64,000 bases of DNA, from contig JASANZ010002248.1 in the NCBI GenBank assembly GCA_030849805.1, positions 43,375 through 107,374 of the forward strand, written 5' to 3'. A program made the translations under genes and the position numbers. The stretch is from Sergeia podlipaevii. Taxonomy: Eukaryota > Euglenozoa > Kinetoplastea > Trypanosomatida > Trypanosomatidae. The notes under the pieces were generated by a model. It did not search any database, was not told where the DNA came from, and worked only from the letters and a program-made list of their open reading frames with translations. Below are positions 29,001-40,800 of this stretch, piece by piece (the first letter of the stretch is position 1; each line of letters begins with the position of its first letter).

Positions 29001-31433
29001 CAGGGCCCGCGTCTTCGTTGCCGTTGCACGTACAGTGGTGGGGATATAGTCTTGAGAAATGGCAGCACTGCCTCCATTAACAAGGCCATCCTCTTCAACC
29101 ATGGCGACTGTCGCCGCAGCCGCGGGAGCTACTTCGCCATCACCACTGTCATCGTCTCCTCCTGCTGCTGCTGCTGTCTCACGACTGAGACAACCGTCCA
29201 TTTCGTTAATAACCTCAACTGCCTCGTCGCCCAATTCGATTGCCACGTGTTTCAATTGGTCACGGCCTGGCGCTGCTGTGATTGTGGTGGTAGTGGTGGT
29301 GTCCGTGGCGGTGGAGGAACACACAAGGTACACCTCTTGACCACGAGTCACCTCTTCTCGTACGCCAGTCATGCCATTCTGAGAGTGCACCACAACATCC
29401 ACAACGAAGACCACACTCGGCATGTCAAGCGGCGCTGTAAGCCTCCTCGTTGCCGATGTACTCGTATGCGCGTAGACCCCGTGTGCACCGAACACATGAG
29501 CTGCGGGGTTGTACTTACTTGCAGCGTATGGTGTCACGCTAATATGCATCGTATCTGCATACTCCACGGCAGCGTTGTCAGAGCTACTGGTGGTGGTGTA
29601 AGCACGTTGTGGTGTCCACGTAATGTTCACGTCGACACTGTCAAAAAACATGCGATAGGGTGCTGGGAGAAAGTCTAACGTGCCGGCGATTGTGAGGTCC
29701 AGTGATGCGCGTACACATGTGCACCAGTCTGCTCGCATGAGAGCAAGCACTTCAATCTGTAGGAAGGAGCACTGCGGTTTATTGGCAGCGTTGCTGCCAC
29801 TGCTGCTGCTGCTGCAAGCAAGTGGACACCGATGACCATTTTCATCTATTTGAATCACACTGATTGACTGTATGACACCGTAGATCTGTATGGCGTGCTC
29901 AGGGAACACTTGCATTGGCAATACACAGCGAAGTGGACTGCTGCGGAGCATGTGTGGCTCTGTACGCGGGTCACTGTCTTGCGTGCCGCCCCACACGTAC
30001 GTATTCCAGCAGTACCTCGTAGCACCGGTAAGTGGACCACCAACACTACTCGCAAGAGCATTCACGGTGGCACCAGCGGAGGCGTTTCCTGCATTGGCAC
30101 TGCCATAGCTAGAGACAGGGACAACGACGTTGTGATGATGTGCAGCACACGTGCTCCATAGCGGTCCACAAAATTCCGTGAGAGAGATTGCACAAGAGCG
30201 TGGCAGATGCCAAGAGACTGCGTGGCGGAGAGCAAAAGACTCTAAAGAAGCAAAAGCAACTTGCCCCGAGTTTGACACGTTCAGCTCCCCCGCCAACTGC
30301 GTGCGCACGTCGCGCTCCACGAGACGGGAAATGACGCGAAACATAGCCGCAAAGTTGCACGCGCGAGGGACCGTCGCCTCTTCTGGGTGGCGTGCCAACC
30401 CGTGTCCAATCTCAATCATGTGTATGCCCACATCTAGCTCCACCTCTTTCAACTCAAGTGCACACCCTTCTGGTGGCACAGACGACGACGAGGACGCCAA
30501 AGACAGGGAGGAGGAGGAGGAGAGAAAGCGGTCTTGCACAGGAACTGCAAGGCTGGCGCAAACGCTACCCCGGGCATGCTGCAGTTGCTCATACTCCTCT
30601 CGCAAGACATTATTCGACACATCGCGGTCAGCGGGGTATACACTGTTTACTGTCACATCCAGCTTCTTGTGGAGAAGATTGCGCTGTGCCCAGCGGAGTG
30701 CTCGAAAACCGCGCTCAGTGGCTACGCTAAAGCATGCAGTGGAATCTAAGAGAAGGAGCCCTGGGAGAGCGTTGAAAGCGGCCTGAGTTGAAGCGTCATC
30801 TTTGCTCTCGTGCTGTTCTTTATTCCATGAAAGCCACGTCACCTGGTACACATCGCCACGCAGAACGCCGTCCACTTGGCAGGTTGCTCGCAGACGAAAG
30901 ACAGAGCTGGTCTCAAAGTTGGTAAAGAACTTAAGCCACGTTCCCCTCGCGAGGGACCCCACGCGCTCCGCTTCCAGAAGCTCCTTCGAACGAAGAGGCA
31001 GCATGCGTGTCACACACGCCAGGCCTGCCTGGAGTAGCGACTCTTGCAGAGAAAGCCACGTGAGAGATGTAAGAGTACTGGCGTACTGGACATTGCCCAT
31101 GGTACCACTCAGGGTCTCCTTGGCGTATATAATGTCGCCATAGCCAGAGTATGGAAAGTTCTGATAATCGTCCATGCGCAGGTATGCACGTAGCGAATCA
31201 TTCACATCAGCAATAATGGCCTCCATGCGCTTGGTGAAACTGTGCCGTGTAATACGCGGCACGTCCACTGCGGACAGCTCACAGCTTAGAGTTTTCATGA
31301 GGGAAGGGACAGAAACTAAAAAAACGTTTGCACTACTCCATGATATTCCCGAAATGGAGACGAGCTGGTCGCTCTCATGGGCGCCTGACTCACTTTCTGC
31401 TGGGACAGCAATGTGGTCCTCAACCCGTAACAT
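26073..31433 (-). CDS. Very large orphan protein, 1786 aa
   Basis: No family recognised. The ATG at 31433 lies about 42 nt after a textbook acceptor (13 T then AG, 31477-31476). The protein is mostly soluble-looking, with conserved-seeming ordered blocks at about 40-270 (for example DDYQNFPYSGYGDIIYAKE, TWLKFFTNFETSSVFRLRA), 360-680 and 1480-1780 (SRVFLRFYLYNMPGIIDSYM, LRVTYAIEAEKFVFSWNE near the C-terminus). They are broken by low-complexity inserts: Ser runs near 305-320 and 870-885, a Thr-rich block near 735-750, Ala/Gly/Asp stretches near 780-820 and 1235-1320. No membrane segment, nuclotide-binding or protease motif was found. Many beta-strand-like hydrophobic alternations suggest a multidomain scaffold. 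Function unknown. Confidence 0.75.
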   Translation of the reverse strand: MLRVEDHIAVPAESESGAHESDQLVSISGISWSSANVFLVSVPSLMKTLSCELSAVDVPRITRHSFTKRMEAIIADVNDSLRAYLRMDDYQNFPYSGYGDIIYAKETLSGTMGNVQYASTLTSLTWLSLQESLLQAGLACVTRMLPLRSKELLEAERVGSLARGTWLKFFTNFETSSVFRLRATCQVDGVLRGDVYQVTWLSWNKEQHESKDDASTQAAFNALPGLLLLDSTACFSVATERGFRALRWAQRNLLHKKLDVTVNSVYPADRDVSNNVLREEYEQLQHARGSVCASLAVPVQDRFLSSSSSLSLASSSSSVPPEGCALELKEVELDVGIHMIEIGHGLARHPEEATVPRACNFAAMFRVISRLVERDVRTQLAGELNVSNSGQVAFASLESFALRHAVSWHLPRSCAISLTEFCGPLWSTCAAHHHNVVVPVSSYGSANAGNASAGATVNALASSVGGPLTGATRYCWNTYVWGGTQDSDPRTEPHMLRSSPLRCVLPMQVFPEHAIQIYGVIQSISVIQIDENGHRCPLACSSSSSGSNAANKPQCSFLQIEVLALMRADWCTCVRASLDLTIAGTLDFLPAPYRMFFDSVDVNITWTPQRAYTTTSSSDNAAVEYADTMHISVTPYAASKYNPAAHVFGAHGVYAHTSTSATRRLTAPLDMPSVVFVVDVVVHSQNGMTGVREEVTRGQEVYLVCSSTATDTTTTTTITAAPGRDQLKHVAIELGDEAVEVINEMDGCLSRETAAAAGGDDDSGDGEVAPAAAATVAMVEEDGLVNGGSAAISQDYIPTTVRATATKTRALEIYHRSSILFFFELDSGLFAAAQGSTSSLSSSFSSSSSSSSLSDKLTRLRNQCDKLIYKDVMCIPAGIAEVAAVRGFVGDLLLLNNKGEVAAATAAGTDAMGSGPRTTSKLEPLGLPLGPESYFTRSLLHEFRPFLRSIASPQWPSCDDLYVVAWRQRERQLVLDVLSERHELQTQLLRRHTEMLGAVCKSAVHYLGAMSLPPQVSPDRESEEMCLLGCAEAALSPCEGVTKFLHLSAGSSLLLWSDATRSELFPTLPHSVLPSSLPLAMFSFASRQLFGSNPDKEVTLCRKDKTPMCGARMQHKDWTLNRLAMPPLPNLFRCDFERLPLLTHSCASALCAHLIDMARSHGDNDGNIAAPTTASGGGGTAKCEDDGIAASPHDVPLYGEDNVLSSIMSMLFFLQSAMLTSSCPPSFSSTSPNGDGDAELAAAAAAASALQPAFCDPDENRRVLRQMVVEQVAPMISLPEGDMGYNATLYLLPQESPNERVTVATGDAGSAEQCSSNYVRTNFCFPLMFLGNRESTDSISIQSHHSQSEQSSMMDSILPRAMARGFLQKCICSLAVEQLTRDNNDVAAAATAATTTTTEGGSVTQELIATATEGLATLNAMHGIGPFAARGHRKFMYRPLPWLFVLGNPLVVREEDAAPTIHLNGAAATTPPPGQNGEGSTVKRVFDLRYRVILPHHSRHLYKQSTVSRFGSRFVYDTELRAQKRGSLVSAYFSLMLRRFGTSFSSPPLSAHGAISGGSNRDDIGNGHLPDGVLTVYGVPSQPLVMAYRSRKDMRLSMGMVSPVVQSFGIDRPTDPVLCNDASSSSSSGKNMKGNGAPFYSFSSEAIEDKIETDEVKYLGGLASTISHILQLIYERLSARMKRCGSCVPSRVFLRFYLYNMPGIIDSYMVVRVFPVDESATIQPSLSQMLSGAAAAQPSSNPYRPYNLLEVMLQRPMMELRVTYAIEAEKFVFSWNESAEMSASGM

Positions 31434-32014
31434 TAGTTAGTGATTTGTAAAAATTCACCGGCAGCGCCAGATAGTCTAAAAAAAAAAAAATCTCCCTTCT
31501 TCTCCGTATACTTATATGTACTAGTATTCCTACTTGACAATGGTAAGATACGTGATAAAAAAGAAAAAGAAAAAAGAAAGCAAGAAGTAAAAAAAAACGG
31601 CAAAAGAAGAGATCAAAAATCCTCATAGATATATATATATATATAACGAACAGACGAGTTTGCATAGTTGCACCTTTGAGCACTATCAGGGAATCCATGA
31701 ATATGCACGGAGAGCACAATTGTATTGCTTTCCACCTCTGTGGTACCTATTATTCACCAACTTCAGAGCCTCAACAGTACATCACTTTGCAATAAGCGGT
31801 ATTCCCTAAAAGAAAAAAAAATCTAATATAGAAACTCCTTTTGCATCTATAAATCCTATATAAAAAAAAGTTCAAAAAATGCAAGTAAGCTGAAAAAAAA
31901 AACGACGTTATCAAATATGCTTGTGACCCAGGCAATCCCATCACTCTACATATGTGCACACGCATATATACCTTCTCTCACATAATCTCTTTTTCTTCTA
32001 AGCATGATCACTTC
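31434..32014. other. Intergenic spacer
   Basis: 3' UTR of the 590-residue gene and leader of the 1786-residue gene. (TA)n near 31628 and poly-A runs. No gene seen. Confidence 0.6.
31476..31490 (-). other. Predicted spliced-leader acceptor for the 1786-residue gene
   Basis: Minus strand: 13 T followed immediately by AG at 31477-31476; leader about 42 nt. Confidence 0.65.
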
Positions 32015-33787
32015 TTACAAGCTTACCAAAACATAGAGCAACGTCCCATTTGTTGCCGTGGCCGCCTCCTCAAGGGACGTCCACCTACTTGTCGAACTAC
32101 TCGCAAGCACCTCGCTCACGGTGGCACTGCGGCCCACATCAGATTCAGAAGTATCCGCTGCAATGTAAAACTGCTTCTTATGTAGAAAAGAAGCCACATA
32201 GAGATGACGCTGACGCGCATTGCATGGCTTCCACAACAAACTTCCTTCCTTCACAGACATCGCGCTGTCTGAGGCGTGAAGGGCACTGTGTGGAACCACA
32301 ACGCTGAGAAAGGCCCAAGAAAAGTCATATCCAACTGCCGCGAGGAGACCGGCAACGGAGGTCAGAATGAGTTGGGCGTGCAATACTGTGCATGGGGCCC
32401 CGGCAGCAGCCAGGTCCACTACAACACCATACGGATTGATGGTAACCAAGTTCTCCACCGCCTCTGGTGGCACTGGGGCACCCCCTACATAACTCGATAG
32501 CAGTCTCTTGACGTACCTTCGCGCAAACGCAACAACTTCTTCTGTCAGCGAGGAAACCACAGAGCCAAAGCTCTCGGGCCGTGAGAAGACTATCACCCAA
32601 TGTCCACATAGGCCAGCGAGCATGCCTTCCTTGCTCTCACTAGGCACGCCAGCCGTGGATTCAGTTCTCTCAGTGCAAAGGCGATGACTGCCAGAAACCG
32701 TGATCAACTTGGACAGCGTTGCGCTCAACCAAGCCGGCATGGGACTCGCACTTCGTGAAGAAAGTGCCCGCATATCGCAGGACTTTCGCGCGTAGCGAAG
32801 CGCTGCAGTGAAGTTCACGTACAGCGGCTCGCAAGAACGCCACCACACGTCCATCGCTCGTTTCTGATGTTGCTGCTGGTCACGGAGCGGAGTGTAATGA
32901 TCAAAAAATGTGGCGTCTCCGCTTGCAGTGGAGATGTCGACAGAAGCTACTGACGACGCCCCATCGATACCACGCATCACCATGAATGAAGAGGCGGATG
33001 GAGCGTAGCAGCGCCGCAGAGCCGTCAAGGCGTCCATCGAAGCCGCTGCTGAAGAGCCACTAGTGCTATGGCTGATGTTTCCGTCACCACCTACCATTTC
33101 CAGCGCAGAGGCATCAATGATCCCACGGATCACGTGCTCCACGACCTCGATATGCACGCCGTCCACTGTAAAGCCAAGGCACTGGTGTTCCACAAAGGGG
33201 CGTCCAGCTGCTCTCTTCAGAGCGATATCGCCTGACTCTGTGAGATCTATCACAGAGCCGCTCACCTGAACGGCCACGCGATGCACGGCAACCATCCGGC
33301 ATGAATGACCCGCCTCGCGAAGCTCGTTAAACGCAAAATGAGCTGCTTGACGCACAAACGTCTTGATGTTTCCCGGTGTTAAGTCCGGCTCCTCATCAAA
33401 GAAGGTGACTGTTGGGAAGGTAAGCTGCACCTCGCCATCAGGGAGCCACGCATCCATCGCCCTTTTCATCGCATGTCGTGCATCAGAAGGAAAGTTAACG
33501 CATGCAATTACCGGCGCAGCTGCTGCCACCGGAGATGTCGCAGCGTTCTCTTCACAAACCGCCCCTTCCTCTTTGCTCCACAGTATCTGCGGAGTCGTGG
33601 GCTTGTAGGTTTGAAAAAGTAGATACCCTACGTAGGCAGCGACAACACCGATGCCGCATGTTGCGATCAACCGTCGACTTGGGGTTTCTTCACTTGTGCT
33701 AGCAGTGTCGCTGGGTGAGGAACTGGGGATTTCCGGAAAGGATAAGTCCATAGAGGAAGAGGATGAGCCGCCGCTCGGACTAAACAT
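32015..33787 (-). CDS. Membrane-anchored orphan protein, 590 aa
   Basis: No family recognised. Residues 1-38 are Ser-rich and polar. One hydrophobic segment follows (LIATCGIGVVAAYVGYLLF, about 40-58), flanked by Arg on its N-terminal side, then about 530 soluble residues. Such an N-terminal signal anchor with a cytosolic or luminal body fits mitochondrial outer-membrane or ER-anchored proteins; the sequence does not decide. The body has alternating strand/helix character and no catalytic motif I recognise (for example FPTVTFFDEEPDLTPGNIKT at about 125-144 and the C-terminal TNGTLLYVLVSL). The ATG at 33787 lies about 43 nt after a T-run acceptor at 33832-33831. Confidence 0.75.
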   Translation of the reverse strand: MFSPSGGSSSSSMDLSFPEIPSSSPSDTASTSEETPSRRLIATCGIGVVAAYVGYLLFQTYKPTTPQILWSKEEGAVCEENAATSPVAAAAPVIACVNFPSDARHAMKRAMDAWLPDGEVQLTFPTVTFFDEEPDLTPGNIKTFVRQAAHFAFNELREAGHSCRMVAVHRVAVQVSGSVIDLTESGDIALKRAAGRPFVEHQCLGFTVDGVHIEVVEHVIRGIIDASALEMVGGDGNISHSTSGSSAAASMDALTALRRCYAPSASSFMVMRGIDGASSVASVDISTASGDATFFDHYTPLRDQQQHQKRAMDVWWRSCEPLYVNFTAALRYARKSCDMRALSSRSASPMPAWLSATLSKLITVSGSHRLCTERTESTAGVPSESKEGMLAGLCGHWVIVFSRPESFGSVVSSLTEEVVAFARRYVKRLLSSYVGGAPVPPEAVENLVTINPYGVVVDLAAAGAPCTVLHAQLILTSVAGLLAAVGYDFSWAFLSVVVPHSALHASDSAMSVKEGSLLWKPCNARQRHLYVASFLHKKQFYIAADTSESDVGRSATVSEVLASSSTSRWTSLEEAATATNGTLLYVLVSL

Positions 33788-34842
33788 CTTTACTCTATTA
33801 ATACTACTATTGTACTAATATATTTATTTTCTTTAAAAAAAAAAAATTACAATTTAAAGAGGGAATAAAACCAATTCGCTGCTTTGTTCGTATGCATTTT
33901 ACAATAATGTTACATTATCAAGTATGCACACAAAAAAAATTCAGACGGTGGGGATGCATGTGGGTACTGGGAGGGAGGGGGGGGGGATAGATGGTTACAC
34001 AGTCATTCTCAAAAGATGCAAAACAGTTTTATTCATTTAAGTGCATCTGCGCACTTCAATCAAAAAAAGGTATTGTTTTTTTAGTTTTAATAATAATCAA
34101 TGAATCGGCAAGGCTGATGATTGTTATATATATTTGCGAATATAAATACATAAGTATGTGCACGCACAAACATGCATATATATATGTATAGTCAAAAAAA
34201 AAAGGAGTTAGATGATCACTACCTATCTGATTTACAAACCCAATAATAATAAAAAAAAAATCACGTCACGCGTCACGCTAACGATGATAGCAATCGGTTG
34301 TTCCACTTTTCTCTTATTCTCTTTTTTTCTGAAACAATAGGAAAAAGTCCATCCATTTTCCTTTTGCCACCTATGAGCCAGAAAGAAAGATCTAGAAAAA
34401 AAAAAAATGAAGAGAAGCAAACGTAAAAAAAAATAATGGCAACCACCTGGTACGTGTAATCTCCTTCTCGGATGCTCAGCAGTCAAATGGGACTGTCTCT
34501 TCTACTTTTATGATAGCTAAGTTGATTCCAAGCGGTACATGCGTACGCACACGCAGAGAGAGATAAAGAGAGAAGCATAAAACAATAAAAAATTTAAAAA
34601 AAAGAACGAAAAAGGAATCTACGCAATTACACCAACAAAGATAAGCAACAACAGCAAAAAGAAAAAAAAACCTAAATGGCAAAACAAGGCGCCCTGCACC
34701 ACAATACAGTACCGGAAGTGTTCACAAATAAAAAAGAGAAATAGGAAGAGATGATAAACAGCAGCAGTAATAAAAAGTCAAAGTTCATCTTCCTCCGCAG
34801 TAACCTCTTCGTACATCTTTCCGTACTACAACAATAAACAAT
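33788..34842. other. Intergenic spacer of about 1.05 kb
   Basis: 3' UTR of the carboxypeptidase gene plus the acceptor above. G-run near 33972-33987, (TA)n near 34178, many poly-A runs. No gene seen. Confidence 0.6.
33831..33846 (-). other. Predicted spliced-leader acceptor for the 590-residue gene
   Basis: Minus strand: about 12 T then TTAAAG, AG at 33832-33831. Confidence 0.55.
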
Positions 34843-37800
34843 CTACAGAAGAAACACATCCTGCGAAATTTCTTGAACGTCCATATACGCGTCATTCTGC
34901 TCATCATCATTCTCGTCATCCTCATCCTCGCCATTAGCGCCCTCGTCGTCGCCATAGAAAGAAGAACCGCATATCTCCTCCTCCCCTTGGCCCTCGTCGT
35001 CATCGTCTTCCTCTCCGTCGCTAAGCGAAAGATCAGAGAGAGAGGCCCCTAGATAAAAACCTTCGCTCTCACCTCCATCGTCATCTCCCATATTGAGAAT
35101 ATCCGATGAAGGGCCGCTGTTAGCTGCGCGGCGTGCACCTCCATTATCAGCGGCACCCTTTGATATCCCGCCGCCAGACCCGAAGCTTGCGCTGTCATCG
35201 CCATCGTCGTCTTCATCACCTCCGCTGTTCTCACCAGCGAAGGAGCCTTCATCGTCGTCATCACCGTCTTCAAACTGAAGCTGATCATCCCGTAGTAGAC
35301 ACCGCAGCACGTCACGTTTTTCCTCAAGTGGCAGTCCTGCGTGCTCGTGGACAGAGAGCAGATCAGAAAGAGGGGTTGAGCGGAGCGGACTGCTAGCGCC
35401 CGCACGCCGCTCCGTGCGAGCAGCAAGCACAATATTGCCAGCTGCAAGTCCCTGACCAGAATTTGTGCTGGAGATAGTCACGACTGACCCTGCACAGACA
35501 CTAAGGCCGCTGTCCTGGTTCTGCCCTCCTCCTCCTCCTGCAGTGTACATCTTTGCCATATTGCTGGCTTGCGGAAAACGCTCGCTGCTTATGCTGAGGG
35601 GAGAGGCAAAACGTGTCGGCTGCTGTGATAAAGAAGCATCATTGACAAGTGGAACATACTTGGGCGGTAAACGAGAGCAATCCGATGCGGCGAGCATCGC
35701 CCAGGCCCGGCGCTGCAGAGGGGAGAGATCTTGCTCCTCTGAAAGCCCCGCTTCAGTTGCCTCTACAACACACCTCTCACATACTAAAAGAAGGTACAGC
35801 GAGCGCATGAAAGCGCGGCCAAAATCGCGGAACATTTCTTGAGTGTAGTGGGTTTCAATCACAACCTTCTCATTATCAGCGCCGTTCGCCGCCACCGCCA
35901 CTGCACCGCGCGGACTACCCGAAGTAGCCGACGCGCTCGTTTGCGGTATCCAATACGGCGTCGTACCACGTCCACCCATCATGGTACCTTCAACGCCAAA
36001 GCTCATACGGATGCCAAGCTCCTTGTACATCACCACACGCGCAGATGTACATTTACTCTTCTGCACAGCAAAGTTGCTCTGCGAGAGCTGGAAGGTAGGG
36101 CATATAAGCGAAAGGAAAATGGGCAGCAGCTTCTCTGGTGCCAAGGCATTGGACGGGGCGGTGGCGGCAGCAGCAGCAGCAGAAGCCTTGGCTTTCCTAC
36201 GCTGTCGTGAAAGCACCTTGATAGTTTCCTCGGTGCAACCATACAAGAGAAAATTTTTGGCGCGGGAGTGGCCGTGAAAATCTGAAAAGAGAATCACCTT
36301 GCGGTTCTCACGTCGTGTGATGTGCCGGAGAAGCTGCTTCATAGCGTAGACAGTCGGATTGAGCTCTGGACTAGGAGTCGAATAGTCTCGATTGAGATCA
36401 AACCCGGCTAGAGAGCAGCGATGGTTGCCCATCACTACACCATCCGGGTTAATCATGGGGATAATCTTAAATACAAAGCTCTCCAGCAGGTCTCGCGGGG
36501 GAAGAAGAGGTATTAGCGGAGACGAAGCAGAACCTTGCGATTGGGAGTCTGGAGGGCGATGGTTTTCTCGAGCGCTGGCAGTACCACCACCGCCTCCTGC
36601 CCCGTCCCGCGGAGACGCGTGACGTGAAGGAGCGTTAGGATTCAGCAGGTAGTCCAGCAGTCCTTGCATTACCCAGCTACTGTTGCTTTCACCAGGGTGC
36701 ACACGTGCTGCAAGAAGGCACACAGGTCTACGCCGTATCTCTTCTTCTGTATATGCCTCCCCTGTGTCAGCTCTGTGTAGCGCCGTTGCGGTCAAGAGAG
36801 GTACAGGAAGACCTCCAATGGTGTCGCACATTGACTGAGCCATCACCTCTACCCCAGCACCAGAACGGGAGTGGCCTTGCCTAGGTTTTGCGGGTACGCC
36901 AAGGAGCGTGTCAAGGTGGCAACGCATCTCCGTGTATGTAAACGGAAAACAGTTAGTGAGAAACACACGCCCACCTTCACTAGACGGCATCTTGACACAA
37001 AATGTGAGGGTAAAGTAGCGGGTAGTTGTTGCTGCACTCGTCGCCGCGGTCATCGCCGAGCCGCCGCCGCCGCCACCTCCAAGGGCAGCACCTGACGTTG
37101 TTGCAGCTGCACCCTTCTTGGCCTGGCGCGTGCCGCCAGCGCGGCGCTTCGCCACCTTCCCATTTGGCCGTGGAGCTCCTGGGCCTGGGCGTTTTCCAGC
37201 AGGTCTCTTGGAACCTTGTACGTTGCCACTTGCCGCCTCGGTGCCTTGCGGCTTGGTAAACACATGGTCTCGCGGGGGACGCTCGTAGGAGTTTTTAAAG
37301 TACGCAATGCCCTCCCCCACACGAAGCCACTCCCCAAACTGTCTCTTCCCTCTGTGGGGATCAAGCGCAGAAACACCCTCAGGCACGTGCATCATCAGCG
37401 GCCTCTGCCCCTCGTTGAAGGTAGACTCGCCCTTTTCCATGTTCACAATATTAAATCGATACGTCTTCCCCGGCTCAAAGTTGGCAATAGAAAAAAGAAA
37501 CCACTGTACGTAGGAGTTCGTAGCGGTGTCCCAGCTGAGAATCAAATCATACTCGTCCTCTGCTACACGGATCGCGCGCATCAGATTGCCACTCTCAAAA
37601 TTGGCTTGAAACAACAGTCCTCTATAAGCTGGCTTATCTTCACCACCGGCACAGGTGCCACTGCCGCTGTTGCGATTGTTGCTGCTATCCACTGCTTTCT
37701 CGGCACTCTCGTCGTCACCGTTCAGCGTGGCTGAGTGGGAGGAAAGAGCGTTGCGCTCATAGACAACATCGTGGGGGTGGCGCAGAGTGGGATCCTGTGC

Positions 37801-40800
37801 GCTGTCAAAGTGCTTCTCTTCCAGCAGCGTAAGACGAGCAATGTGGTGCTTGTAGATACTCACCCGCTCCTCACTGGTTGGTGGCACAAGCAGTGTGAGG
37901 CCTTCAGAGGAGAAGCTACTACCACCTCTACCGCCATTACCGCCACTACCAACACTACCACCAATAGCCAGCGCATCGGCTGCCGCTGCTGCTGGGGATT
38001 CACCTCGATGGAAATGGTCACCACCACCATGGTGGTGGTGGGTTTCCATACTCTCCGCTATCGCGTTCCTAGATAGTGGTGAGCCTTGCGCCACGGAGTG
38101 AAGAGGCCCGACGTGCGTAAATAACCAGGGGAATCGAATATCTGAGGTTGGTGAGAGCGCAGTTGCGGGCTCCACGACGCCATCACGAAGCTCGGGGGAG
38201 TACCACTCTGGATTGCAATCAATAGTGAGGAGATCCATAGCAGCGCTCTGAGCATCATCCCTTGGTACTCCATCGTCTGTATGGCAGCTACTTTCATTCC
38301 CCATACTCTCTGAACTCCCCATGCGATTGCTTTCCGACTCCTCCGGTTCAAGAGCATTGTCATCGTCGCCTTCATGCTTTTGGTAAGAAAAGATGTCATC
38401 CTCATCCTCCACGTCATCTAGTGCATCCCTCGACGTCGGCGTCACAACTGCCGCTGCTGCTGCAACGCTGAAAGGCACCGCGCCAACGCCGCTGGCGGTG
38501 TTCGTGGCGGCTTCAACAGTGAATGATGTCAGTCGTGCTCGCAATTTTGTGGATATCCGCCCATCCAGCGCTTTGGCATCGACATCAGGCGAGGAGGGAA
38601 GTGCCGACACGCCATACAAGACACAAAGGCGGAGATAGTAAGCATGCCATTGCCGTGGATCGTTTTCAGATAGCGTCAAGACACGCCCGACAACGGCCTT
38701 CAGACCACCAAGCTCGGCAAGTTGTTGAAAGCCGGTATGCCTGTTTCCCAAAAGAATTTCACCGAGAGCCAGCAGCGCCACCTGCGCGACCTCAGAACGA
38801 CGGGAAAGAAGCCGCTGCACAACCACAGAAGCATCTTCCGGCGGAGACGGACTGCGTGAAGGATGTAATTGGTGCCCGTGGTGTTCCTCCTTGTGCGCCT
38901 CATGATGCTGCTGCTCCAAGCTCTTGTCAACGTGGGGGCTCTGAGCTGGAGATACAGAGCAAAGTGTTGGATCAGTACCAATGAGACGAAGCAGCCACTT
39001 GAGTGCGTTGTGATGGTGAGCCTCCGCACAGCATCCTTGGCGCACCACCATTGGGGAGACAGCTGCACACACACGTTGTAGTAAAGCTGCAGACCAGAAC
39101 AGTAACTGTTCAAGATGCCTCAGCCACGCCACAAGCCATGCCGGCACTGATACCGTGGAGGAAGTAGTAATTGTATGGGGATAGTCGGTGACACTACTGG
39201 AGAAGCTAACCCGCTCACGAGTGCCACTGCTACATCTCTCTCCGCTGGGGGTGGCAAGAGGAGAAAGAGCAGAGCCACCACCACCCGCAACGGCGGTGGT
39301 AGCACCAACATTTGAAGGAAATGCGGTGCTAGTGCTTTGCGTCAAAGTTGCCCCGGCAATAGCTGTGAGTAGTTTCGGGGCTACTTGGAGCAGAAACGGC
39401 GCCACCGTAGCGATCGCGCGCGCACACACACCAACGCAGCGTGGCCCGAGTGTCTGCGCGTTGCCAGAAGATTTACCAAAAGAGAACAACGCAAGAGTGA
39501 TGTGCAGAAAGGCGCTGGTGGCTGCCACCGAGCTGGATCGTAGCCGACCAACTTCCTCCAGCAACTTGGCCCGCTCCTTTCGTCCAGTTGTGGAGTGAGT
39601 GTCAAAGTCGGAGGCTTTTCCTCCCTGCTGAAATCGCTTCTCAATGAACGTCGACAGACCCTCAATCGCTGAAAACATGTGCATCAGATCACGCGAGAAG
39701 CGAATCATCACGCTCACCTTTGCATCATAAGAAGCACACAGGACCAGCAGCAACGCCGCCGCCTCACACGCTCGTGCTTGACTGGCAAAAAGATCGAACG
39801 CTTCGCCTCTGGCGACACCACCATCACCGCTGCTGCTGCCGCTGCTGGAAGCGGCGCTATATGCTCGCAGCACCGCTCCACACGCCTTCACAAGTCCTAG
39901 TTTTTCGCACAAGTGCACGGCCTTGCGCTGACGTCCATAAGGCACCCCACGAAGGATGCTGTAGAGTGTAGAGAGCAGTGCCGCGGCAACTCGTGGGCTG
40001 CTCACCATCACCTCAGAGCGGGCAGCGGCCACTAGCAAAGGGAATGTACTGGTGGACTTGAGCAAGAGAACTTTCCAGTACTTCTTGCGCGGCCCTGTCG
40101 GTTGTGGCGGCGGCTGCTGATGATAAATCTGCGTGGCAACAGAGGACAGATGTGGAGATCTGAGTGGACTTATGTTGTGCCGTTGTGTGTCCTCGCCGCC
40201 GCCACGGCCGGCGCTCTCTTCCTGCCTCGCGTGGGAGCAGTTATGTTGGTCACTGACTGCAGGTAAAACATCATCATGACAATGGAGAGTTGTGATCTTA
40301 TCTGCATCAACACCTTTTCTCGTTGGGGAAGCTGCAGGCGAGAAGGCAGTGCCACCCATCGTGGCACCACCTCCCAATGTTGTTGTGGCCATAGTTGACG
40401 GAAGCACGCTGGTCTGCAGCTGCTCGATACTACGCACTATCGAGTCACTATCAATTCCACTACTGCCACCACCACCACCACTACCACCAAAGCCACAACT
40501 ACCATATGACTTCCCCTCACTTAGTGATGATGCGACGTTTGGTGAGCCTGCCGTAGACTTCTTGCGCCCGCTGATTGGGACCGCAATCACAAAGGCATTT
40601 CCACCAGCACTCACTCCACTGAAACTTCCACTGCCCTGCTCACGGTGCACCGATGATGCAGAAACAGGGGAGTGACTGCCGGCGGCAAAATCAGCTGCTG
40701 CACACACAGACTTGATGTAGCGCAGCAACTCGGGAATGCCCGCTGGAGCTGTGGTGCTAGGAGCAGAGGTACAAGGGATGCCGCTAGACCCACCACCGCT

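Noticed and set aside
28932..29678. 248-codon plus-strand frame
   Set aside because: Antisense shadow of the 1786-residue minus-strand gene; all supported genes and splice signals are on the minus strand.
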